Shown here piece after piece: positions 55,701 through 64,000 of a stretch of DNA of 64,000 nt. Origin of the DNA: Bolinopsis microptera (taxonomy: Eukaryota > Ctenophora > Tentaculata > Lobata > Bolinopsidae); NCBI RefSeq assembly GCF_026151205.1, contig NC_087078.1, positions 8,572,675 to 8,636,674 of the forward strand. Direction: 5' to 3'. Each line of letters starts with the position of its first letter. Positions within the stretch are counted from its first letter, which is position 1. Under the pieces are notes generated by a model. It worked only from the letters and a program-made list of their open reading frames with translations. It had not been told where the DNA came from and did no database searches. The position numbers and the translations under genes are program-made.

Positions 55701-57884
55701 ATAAGTCCCAGGATATAAAGTGGGGGTAACACCAGGAATATCTTCCTCGCATTTCCCATTGAGAGGAAGGGGTTCCGAATCATTGCTACCTGAAATAGGA
55801 TTATTGTTGTGAAATAGGATTATTGTTGTAATATATTTTCACTTTTTTGACACAATAACTGTGTTAGGTCCAATCTTGTTTATTCTGTATATAGATGACC
55901 AACTGGACACGTTATTAACTGCCCTTGGAAAGGTCTTTGCTGATGACACGAAGCTTATAAGCAAAATTACTGATTTAGTAGCAAGGTGTTTGCTTCAAGA
56001 AGATCTGTTTAATGTCATCAAATGGGCCCTGCAAAATAACATGCAGCTAAACGAAACCAAATTTGAAGTTATCAACTACAAGCTGAATAAATCCCTGCTA
56101 TTGAGAGAACTTCCCTTCTCCAACGAAGACTACAGCTACAGCTCAACAAACGGGGAAATTATCGAACCAACGCAAACAGTCAGAGACCTTGGAGTACTCC
56201 TCTCAAATGACTGCTCATGGACGCCCCATATCCATCAGATGCTGAAAACTGCTAAGAAAATGGCATCGTGGGTTTTCAGTGTCTTCAGTGACAGATCACA
56301 TTTCCTGATGCTCACCCTTTTCAAAACAATGGTGAGGAGCAGGCTAGAATACTGTTGCCCGGTCTGGAACCCCAGCAAAATCACCGATATAGAAGCAATC
56401 GAAAATGTTCAGAGGAACTACACTCGCCGTATCATAGGTTGTCAGCAATTGGACTATTGGGACCGTCTTAAGAAGCTGAACCTGCTCTCCCTGCAGAGGC
56501 GGAGAGAGCGATACATCCTGATCCATACATGGAAGATGGCAAACGACCTTGCTCCAAATGACATCAACATGGTATTCAAGGAAAACGCTCGACATGGCAT
56601 AAAAGCCATAGTCCCACCACTGAACAACAAATCGCAACGATCAGTGGCCACTCATTACGAGAATTCCTTTGGAGTGAATGCAGCGAGACTATGGAACCTC
56701 CTCCCACGACAAGTGAACATTTTAACTGCTCTAGGACCCTTCAAGGTATTACTTGCTCGATTTTTGGAGACGTTTCCCGATACCCCGCCAACCAAAGGAT
56801 ACACCGCCATCACCAACAACTCACTCCTGGAATGGAATCTACAGAAAGATCTGAACCAGGAATGAATGGAGGACGTACTAGTTACTGTTGTCCAGAAGCA
56901 ATCCCTGCCAAACCAACCTAAAGTACCTAAAGTAAGTATAACAAGGTTTCTATATTTCTATATAGGAAAACCGGAAGCTATACCGACCGGATTAAGGCTA
57001 GTAATTGTTACAAAATGTGATCACCAACAACAAAATTGGTCAGCAGATTTGACTAACCTTGGTAAGAACGAGTGCCATTACAAGAAGGGTTGAACAGAGA
57101 GGACAGTAGATCTCGAATATACCCAACACTATACAGTACTGAGGAGAATAAGTGTTACTACATGGGCCTATGTTGTGTTGTATACATTTGACTGTTGAGA
57201 AGTGAAATTCTGCTTTACTATACGTGTTTAAAAGTGTTACAAAATACCAACTAAAATTACAAATTAATAAAATACCTACTTAAAGTTCCTACTACAAGTA
57301 TGCAATAAAGTTCCGATATTCCCCGACTAACCGTAGCATTGAAAGGGAAGTACCCCTTGCTAAGCAGCAGTATAAAGTTAGGGTACAGGATCAGGCCACC
57401 CAGCAGATCGTTAAAAGCCAGTACTCTTATCAGGAGTATTGTCATGGCGTCGTGTGATCGGGCGCGCACTTTCATGGTGGCGTAGATTATGAAGATGTTG
57501 CCTGGGAGGTATGTCTTGATAAACCTCAGCTAAAAGTTAGTGTTACTTTGCGGACAGATTAAAATTAGTTTTCATAATTTATAAATATATATAATATATA
57601 CATAAACATTATATAAAATAAAGTATTAAGTGGTAAAAATATTATATAAACTAAAGTAGCCTATTGTTAGTTAATTCATAATTGAAAGCGACTACTTGGT
57701 AAAATGTAATATTTACCGATAAATTGCTGTATACAATTTTACTTAGTTTATTTATTATAAAATAGAACGTACCGAAGGTAGCGAGGAACATTAGTATACT
57801 GTAATACCCCACAGATAACACCTCTTCAACTATCGGGTAGTCTATACTTTTGTTTAGGGACTCAGCCACCACAAACTGGGTCAT
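52768..57884 (-). CDS. Rhodopsin-type (class A) GPCR, seven coding exons
   Basis: Exons on the minus strand: 57884-57773, 57501-57332, 57138-57058, 55789-55628, 55334-55173, 54160-54021 and 53818-52768. Every junction is GT-AG and phases match, giving 625 residues. Landmarks: Asn39 of TM1 (FGNIFIIY), Asp69 of TM2 (LAFNDLLGG), Cys96 at the start of TM3, Cys172 in loop 2 (partner for a disulphide), the proline of TM5 (IIPLCVII), CW at 254-255 of TM6, and NPMVY (293-297) of TM7. Two motifs depart from canon: the DRY position reads TKV (120-122) and CWxP reads CWSM. The C-terminal tail is about 325 residues, acidic and with 12-residue repeats (ENIKFKNKDIEP). It is a plasma-membrane receptor of unknown ligand. 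Intron 3 contains a LINE fragment. Confidence 0.85.
52910..53015 (-). repeat. 36-bp in-frame tandem repeat in the GPCR tail
   Basis: Three units of 36 bp encode ENIK-KNKDIEP-type dodecapeptides. Being a multiple of three, the array leaves the frame intact. Confidence 0.9.
55791..55830. repeat. Tandem duplication at the GPCR intron 3 acceptor
   Basis: A 19-bp unit (TGAAATAGGATTATTGTTG) occurs twice back to back, directly next to exon 4. On the gene strand this repeats the pyrimidine-rich stretch TCCTATTTCA; only the copy next to the exon ends in CAG. Confidence 0.9.
55855..56865 (+). pseudogene. 5'-truncated LINE RT in GPCR intron 3, antisense to the receptor
   Basis: The frame enters RT domain 5 at VLGPILFILYIDD with no start signal before it, includes FADDTKLI (active site), NETKFEVINY, VRDLGVLLSND and the thumb/C-terminal part RSRLEYCCPVWNP, LLSLQRRRERY and NAARLWNLLP, and ends at 56865. 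About 335 codons are open, so the insertion is recent. It begins only 65 bp from receptor exon 4. The family looks CR1/L2-like. Confidence 0.85.
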
Positions 57885-59061
57885 TGTATTGCTAGGTGAG
57901 CGTTACTAGGTGACGGTTACTATGGAGACGGGTGTCTAGGTGATGGGAGTTCTGTGGGAGGGAGAACTCATCATGTCATGGTTTGTAGCTAAATGAGAAG
58001 TGGGGTTATTTGGGGAAGACTGAAGAGTGATAATATCTAAAATTAATGACATCCTGGAAAATAGCATCCTGTCGCCTTTTAACAGGCCAAAACTTTTCAA
58101 ATAACAATTTCTGGACGGACGAGAGTTTTTAAATAGCATGTAAATGTTGATAGGTGAACTAAAGGCTCAGAAAATATTTTAAACAGTTAATCAATAATCA
58201 TACTCTTAAGCGACGGAAAATTAAACGATAATATCCGACACAATAAATCAAACTAGAACAGCACTGTGCCCGGATGTTATCTTATCAAGATAAACGCTCA
58301 TACCAGGTCAGCCGCTGTTACTGTTAGATTTTGTTAACAGTCTCGAGCAGATACAACAAGATCTGGAGAAGTAAAACCAAAATTAAATAACTGCAGCTTT
58401 CCTCAATGTAGCACAGGTCATAACAGATAACCAAAGTGTTATGTGTTAATTGCCGATTGCTCTAATTATTCAACAGACAGCTGAACGATGCAGATGTCTG
58501 AACAAAAATTAACGGTAATAACTGACACAATAATCAAAATTAACAACGGTATTTGCAGCAGAGTAATCAAAATGACATGGTAACTGCCAACTGGATGTTA
58601 TCGAGCAATTATAAACGGTTATTACAAGTAATTACAAATTGTAAATAATTGCTCTTAATAGAAGATAATTTGTTGCACTAATTCACGTCTGGTAATGGTA
58701 GAAACTAGACAATGGCATTGTAACGTCTGCATTACAAAATTTGGCGTGGATAAACCGGCAAACTATTCAAAACAGTCAAATCAACGCAAAACAAAGAAAT
58801 ATAAAAAACACAAAGAGTAGAATTTATTTGGAATTTTTTGATGTCTTACAGCGTCAGATGATGTAACCATCTCAATAATTCGATACATTAAGAGAAATAT
58901 ACATTGCTTTCTTACAAGTGCAACCGAAACTCAATTTCAGTCCTGAGCTCTAAACTCAACTACGTAAACACATACCAACCAGGAATGACCGGGTTATATC
59001 GCTAAACGGGATTAGGGAAGTTGTTGATCAGTTTAACATAGATCCGGCAGAATGTTCTAGC
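57885..59061. other. No gene seen upstream of the GPCR
   Basis: This would hold the receptor's 5' region. I see no additional coding exon and no clear promoter element. Confidence 0.45.
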
Positions 59062-62000
59062 AGATAAGTGTAGGGCCTGTCGTGATATCATGGATCGCTT
59101 AGGTTCCACCAGGATCTGGTAGTCCTCATAATTCTGCGGCCTCTATGTTTCGTCATCTCGCACAACTCTTTAAGAATCTTGTGGATTTGGCATGTGAAAA
59201 TTTGCAGCCTTCCAGACATTGATTGGGTTAACGAGGTGCCGTACGTCACCTCAAGATCGGGTGACAGGGGGCTGACCAGGCCAGAACCCAATTGATTGGG
59301 TCTTAGGTCACGTGATTATGAGCCTGAGGTCACGTGACTATGACGTCACCAGACCTTCCTCTCCGTTTCCCGCTCATTGGACCAGGTGAGCTTGCATGCA
59401 TGTGAATGTGGGTGTAAGTATAGCTGTACGGTAGTTTATACCTAATTAAACCCCTATAGAAACCGAAAATTTATTTTCTGGCAGAAAGCTAGAAATCTAC
59501 CAAAATATCGTCATTGTTTTAAATTTATTTTGATGACCATTCCTGACCTAAAATCGCACGAGAAATCGATTAAACTTGGTTTCAGAACTCAACAATGCTT
59601 CCTTATGTCTTAAAATCCATGTTTTATCAATACAATCAACATCTCGATCATGTAGTTAAACTTATTACTTAACGGATTCAAGTATAGTTACGCGGTAGAC
59701 AAACTAAAACAAAATTGTAAGTTTATAACCTACCAGGACCTGCGCCGAGTTAAACTCGTCGAAGGTTATATTTGGAACAAATATTTTACGAGTATCACCC
59801 GTTAAATAAACTTATATGTATAAAAACCTCGTGTTATGTGGCAGTTGTATTGCAATTTGTGCAATTTCAGTTGGGCAGCTTTTTTTAAGTGTCTGTTATT
59901 TCAATTTTCGTAATTAATCTGGAAGTATTATCGGCATCTTTTCACACATATATGACTACTAGCACATACACAGTGGCCAATAAGCTGTACACAGCAGGGT
60001 TTCAGCGTAATAATTGATCTTTTAGAATGTTCTAGTTTGAGTGTAGAATAGCCATTAGAGCTGACTGTAAGATTAGGTAGGATTAGTGTATAGCTTTTGG
60101 ATGGTTTTGCGGAGTAAGACACGCGTTAGTAGGGTGCATTAGTTAACAATATGTGGCCAATTGCAACAGCTTATTCTACTGATAGAATATATCGACCAAT
60201 GGCAGCAGTTTTAATCAAGATTACGCTAAAAAGGCTGCTAAATGACGCAAGAAATGCAAGCATTATTTTAATCGTTACATTTTCAATTCGTTACAATTTT
60301 CCATTCAAAAATGAAGTTTTCCTCCCTTATTGGAGAGCCACTTGAGTTACCTCAAACGATTCCTTCGACTAGGAGAGTGCTTCAATTATTACTTCTTAGC
60401 AGTGACCAGCAACCGAAGGTACAGATTAACAGAATTCTGACCTTGGTGGCTGAGGAACTTGTTCAATTTTATGCTGAATCTTAACAGTAAAGCCAACATC
60501 TTCAAGTATGTAGTTTCAATTTCCCTTGTAAATATTGTCGCTGAATATATGATCAAGCTATTAGATATATTATTACTTGCAACTTTACACGTGAATTTTT
60601 TATTCTTTTTGTTACAATTCGTTCGATATCCGTAGATTAAGACAGAAGTTGAGGGAGCAAGTGTGAGTATAGAACACGTATCAGCAAATTACGGACTTTG
60701 TTTGTTTATGATGTAACACTTATTTCGGAGGTTTTTATTCATTCATCTTTTACTTTTAGAAAACTGAAGAAACTTCATGCAACCATGAAGAAGATCCGTA
60801 ATTGTAAAGTCAACAATACACCGTACGCCGACTTCCAGGATGAATTGAACAAAAGATTCTCGGTCCTTGGGAAGTTTTCTGACCCGAGGTTTGTAATTCT
60901 CACTCCCATTCAGCGGTATATAGGAATAATGATTATGTAATATGTCGGGATGTATGCAAGGTGCAATAACTTGTTTAATGCAGACAATCGACTGTCTGTA
61001 AAGTACAAAATACACTACATGCTGCACACACATTGTTATAATGTACTAGTACAACTAAAACGATGAACATGGTGCAGGGTGTGTAGTGTGTAATGTGTAG
61101 TTTACTATGTACTGTACAGACAGGCGATCGTCTACATTATAAGCGACACAAATATTATATAGGTTTGTTTACTTTTCCTGTACATGGGGTTTATTATTCA
61201 CACTTGCCAACTATACCCCACTGTGTACACCTCGATTAGTTCCATATTTGGCTCCCACGTTCCATTGGTTTCCCTTGGCCTTGGTCGTGATCTTCAGAGA
61301 TTTTCTATACTTTATTTACTGTAAGGATTCTAACAAGTAAGGTAATATAATACTCCTTTTTACACTGAATTCATTGCTGCAATTTGAGATATATACATTT
61401 CAGCGAAGCAGTGGAATCCCAGCAAGGCAGTGGGATCGTAGCAGAGGAATCCCGGTTGACGACAGAAGACCTCCAGCCTGTCGTTATAAGTACAAATGAA
61501 GAACGGTAGGTAGCCTATGATCAGCAATCCCGTTACATTTCAGAGAATTCCGTGCAACGGTTTTCCGAGGCTCCCTGACACCGTTCTCGCAACAATGAGC
61601 GAGGACAGGAAACATTTATACAGACTCTGTATATCCTGCATGGACGGTACGAATGTTATGACATAAAATCATATTCATAATCACAATTACAATAAACATT
61701 TATATTTTTGAGGGACCTGTGATTGAAATTCAGTCTTTCTTTAACTTCTAAAGAATTTTTTCGTTTCATTAGGATACGCTGATCCAGCATCTACTAGTAA
61801 CAAGATAGGGCCGTTGTGCCACGCGAGGTGGCTGACGATGGCCTCGAGAATACTCCGCTATCACATGTCCACCCCCGAACCTAGCCACCAGCATAAGATC
61901 GAGGTGCTGGCTAGGTACATAATAGAAGTGTACTACAGGGTAATTGAATTTGAACTTCAACAATATATTAAGAACCTTGACATTAAAGTCTTTATTTGTG

Positions 62001-63421
62001 AGGAATTATATTGATATGCTAAACTTCTAAAAATCTTCATTTCTTACTTGAATATTTACTATTAAAAATGCTTTGTTTTTCTGTACTTCTGGTTATCTAT
62101 ATATTATTATAGTTAAAGATGCATTAATGATTATGATATAAGTGGCTCTTATGTCAACCTGTGGTAAGAAGGTGGTAGGGGAGGATAGGAAGTCTGGGCA
62201 ACAAATTGCTGTCGCAGAGCACAGACAGCAAACGAAAAAGCAGAAGAAGTGAAGGTACAATAAATCAGATATACTGTATTTCCTAAGTGGCTCACAGGCA
62301 GGAGCTCAACCATTATTTCTTGTATTGTCACAAAAAACGTCTGTAGCTTAACTTAATTTCAGATCACATCAATCATTATAATGGATTATAAATAATGCTA
62401 AACATTAGCCATATTAACTAAAGAGTATTATGTAGGCTTTTAACAACCATATAATGCTTTATATCCCACACCCAAGTAACGGAAATGCAATTGATTTTAA
62501 CCTGTCGACAATATTTCAGAAAAGATTCCCGCAAGCAAGCATGTTCCTTCGTTCTGCTCTGATCTCTACTCTGTTACTAACTGATGATGGACTTTGATAC
62601 GATTCGTTGATATGATTTTTTAAAGTATTGTATACAGCTTGCACTTAACCATATGGTTCAGACAAAAGGACAATTAAACTGGTGTTTTGTCTTTAACGGA
62701 TGATACTCGTAAAATATTACCTTCGACAAGTTTAACTCGGCGCACGTCCTGGCAGGTTATAAACCTAATTTTGTTTTAGTTTGTCTACCGCGTAACTATA
62801 CTTGAATCCGTTAAGTAATAAGTTTAACTACATGATCGAGATGTTGATTGTATTGATAAAACATGGATTTTAAGACATAAGGAAGCATTGTTGAGTTCTG
62901 AAACCAAGTTTAATCGATTTCTCGTGCGATTTTAGGTCAGGAATGGTCATCAAAATAAATTTAAAACAATGACGATATTTTGGTAAATTTCTAGCTTTCT
63001 GCCAGAAAATAAATTTTCGGTTTCTATAGGGGTTTAATTAGGTATAAACTACAGTACAGCTATACTTACACCCACATTCACATGCATGCAAGCTCACCTG
63101 GTCCAATGAGCGGGAAACGGAGAGGAAGGTCTGGTGACGTCATAGTCACGTGACCTCAGGCTCATAATCACGTGACCTAAGACCCAATCAATTGGGTTCT
63201 GGCCTGGTCAGCCCCCTGTCACCCGATCTTGAGGTGACGTACGACACCTCGTTAACCCAATCAATGTCTGGAAGGCTGCAAATTTTCACATGCCAAATCC
63301 ACAAGATTCTTAAAGAGTTGTGCGAGATGACGAAACATAGAGGCCGCAGAATTATGAGGACTACCAGATCCTGGTGGAACCTAAGCGATCCATGATATCA
63401 CGACAGGCCCTAAGATAAGTG
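59062..63421. mobile_element. 4.3-kb DNA transposon with long TIRs and a 9-bp target-site duplication
   Basis: The element runs from TAGGGCCTGTCGTGATATCA at 59071 to its inverse ending at 63412. Both flanks are AGATAAGTG (59062-59070 and 63413-63421), a perfect 9-bp duplication. The TIRs are about 730-780 bp (to about 59850 and from about 62690) and almost identical. Target duplications of 9 bp suggest Mutator-like elements, or less often Merlin. The interior has spliced coding pieces of a transposase-like gene (see separate entry), not an obvious MULE transposase. Both arms keep a mirrored 67-residue open frame that is probably fortuitous. Confidence 0.85.
60311..61939 (+). pseudogene. Decayed, intron-containing transposase-like gene inside the 59-63 kb element
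   Basis: Pieces with good splice sites are 60311-60484 (MKFSSLIGEPLELP then STRRVLQLLLL), 60760-60888 (KLKKLHATMKKI, to donor GTTTGT), 61404-61505, 61544-61646 (IPCNGFPRLPD, SEDRKHLYRLC) and 61773-61939 (GPLCHARWLTMASRILRYH, IEVLARYIIEVYYR). The last two join in frame. The first has a stop after 58 codons with the expected reading continuing in another frame, and the third has an in-frame stop. I recall the order LP-TR-VL, then DRKHLY, then G-L-HARWLT-A-RILR-Y-ST as a family of repeated, unnamed proteins in arthropods and cnidarians. The catalytic C-terminal part after VYYR is not visible. Confidence 0.5.
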
Positions 63422-64000
63422 TCATTTGTGTGAGATCATGTCGGCTTATGATAGCGGTATTTCACTGTTTATATTAAAAGATTGGGGTTCTAGTAAATCA
63501 TGATCACATTAGGAAAGCATAGAAAATGTAGACACAGAATAATTTTTTAATTGTCATAATGAAAAATATTAGCACCCGAATTATGAAAAATTTGTCACTT
63601 CGAATCGGGTTGTTTTCATTTGAAATAGCAATATTTAACAACACTTTGATAAAATACGAGCTGACTAACCGAGTTAGAAAATTGATACCTGTAAACTTCA
63701 AAAGAAGGCTATTTCACCCAAAATATCTGAGGGTACGTGATAAAACACTCGTGAGCGTATCAAGAACGGAATGGTATGAAGGTGATAATGATTGTTAATT
63801 TATTTGACGCGTCGTGCTTCATACTTGGAGGTGTAAAATAATCACGAAATTAAGACGGGTTAACAGTCGATAGATATCAAAGAAACACAAAATCTGTCTG
63901 CTCTCACAATCAATATACCCATCACTTACACGAGATCAAAATGGTAGTATTATAATGTATGTGATAGAAAGCGCACCTGAAACTCGCTGTAAATAAGGTA
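63422..64000. other. Right end of window, no firm gene
   Basis: A plus-strand frame at 63559-63798 encodes a basic peptide (RVRKLIPVNFKRRLFHPKYL, then TEWYEGDNDC). It may be an exon, but I found no matching acceptor pair or family. The region is otherwise AT-rich spacer. Confidence 0.3.

Noticed and set aside
57257-57331. Extension of GPCR exon 2 through SRGISELYCILVVG
   Set aside because: The donor GTTAGT after Ala-Thr at 57332 gives phase 0, fits exon 3 (acceptor TTCTCCTCAG) and places Cys96 correctly; the extension does not.
59088-59291. 67-residue frame in the left TIR, mirrored at 63192-63395
   Set aside because: The frames differ by one residue and lie wholly within the terminal repeats; no known domain, so not called as a gene.

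Overview
This window looks like nuclear DNA of an animal, not a bacterium. Host genes have GT-AG introns. One of them is radial-spoke protein RSPH9, which implies motile cilia, and another is a seven-exon rhodopsin-type GPCR. The DNA is AT-rich and crowded with several LINE lineages, TA- and TTAA-flanked DNA transposons, foldback elements and a Helitron-like element. I cannot name the species. The mixture suits a non-vertebrate aquatic metazoan, but that is inference.

Layout. 1-6 kb: no clear gene, a mariner-like element (2.26-3.76 kb) and a 1.4-kb foldback repeat. 6-15.1 kb: one orphan terminal exon, then a minus-strand array of arylalkylamine N-acetyltransferase-like (GNAT) genes, with two intact copies, two disabled copies and two short relics, interrupted by a 1.27-kb TIR element. 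15.4-30.7 kb: retrotransposon territory. An 8.2-kb composite of PHD-finger LINE pieces lies between 40-bp direct repeats, followed directly by a LINE with both ORFs open. 31-35 kb: a mariner-type MITE, a possible tRNA-SINE head and a LINE 3' end with a pentamer tail. 35.7-36.4 kb: a further intact GNAT gene, on the plus strand. 37.2-37.63 kb: a Helitron-like element.

37.8-52.2 kb is a plus-strand host gene cluster: an unrecognised two-exon gene, a C11orf65/CXorf58-like gene and five-exon RSPH9. The last intron of RSPH9 is 9.6 kb and almost wholly made of nested transposons: an outer element with 7-bp flanking repeats, a long-TIR element with spaced palindromes inside it, a 5'-truncated LINE inside that, and a TTAA-flanked MITE inside the LINE. 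52.8-57.9 kb, minus strand: a GPCR that I could assemble from seven exons into 625 residues with all splice phases agreeing. It has a non-canonical DRY motif, and a LINE fragment lies in its third intron. 59.06-63.42 kb: a 4.3-kb transposon with about 0.75-kb TIRs, a perfect 9-bp target-site duplication and a decayed, intron-containing transposase-like gene that I cannot assign to a named superfamily.

The host genes do not form one pathway. RSPH9 and probably the C11orf65-like gene point to cilia, the GNATs to amine or small-molecule acetylation, and the GPCR to signalling. The most unusual parts are the 59-63 kb element, the nested intron, the palindrome-spaced TIRs at 44-50 kb and the GPCR motif changes.
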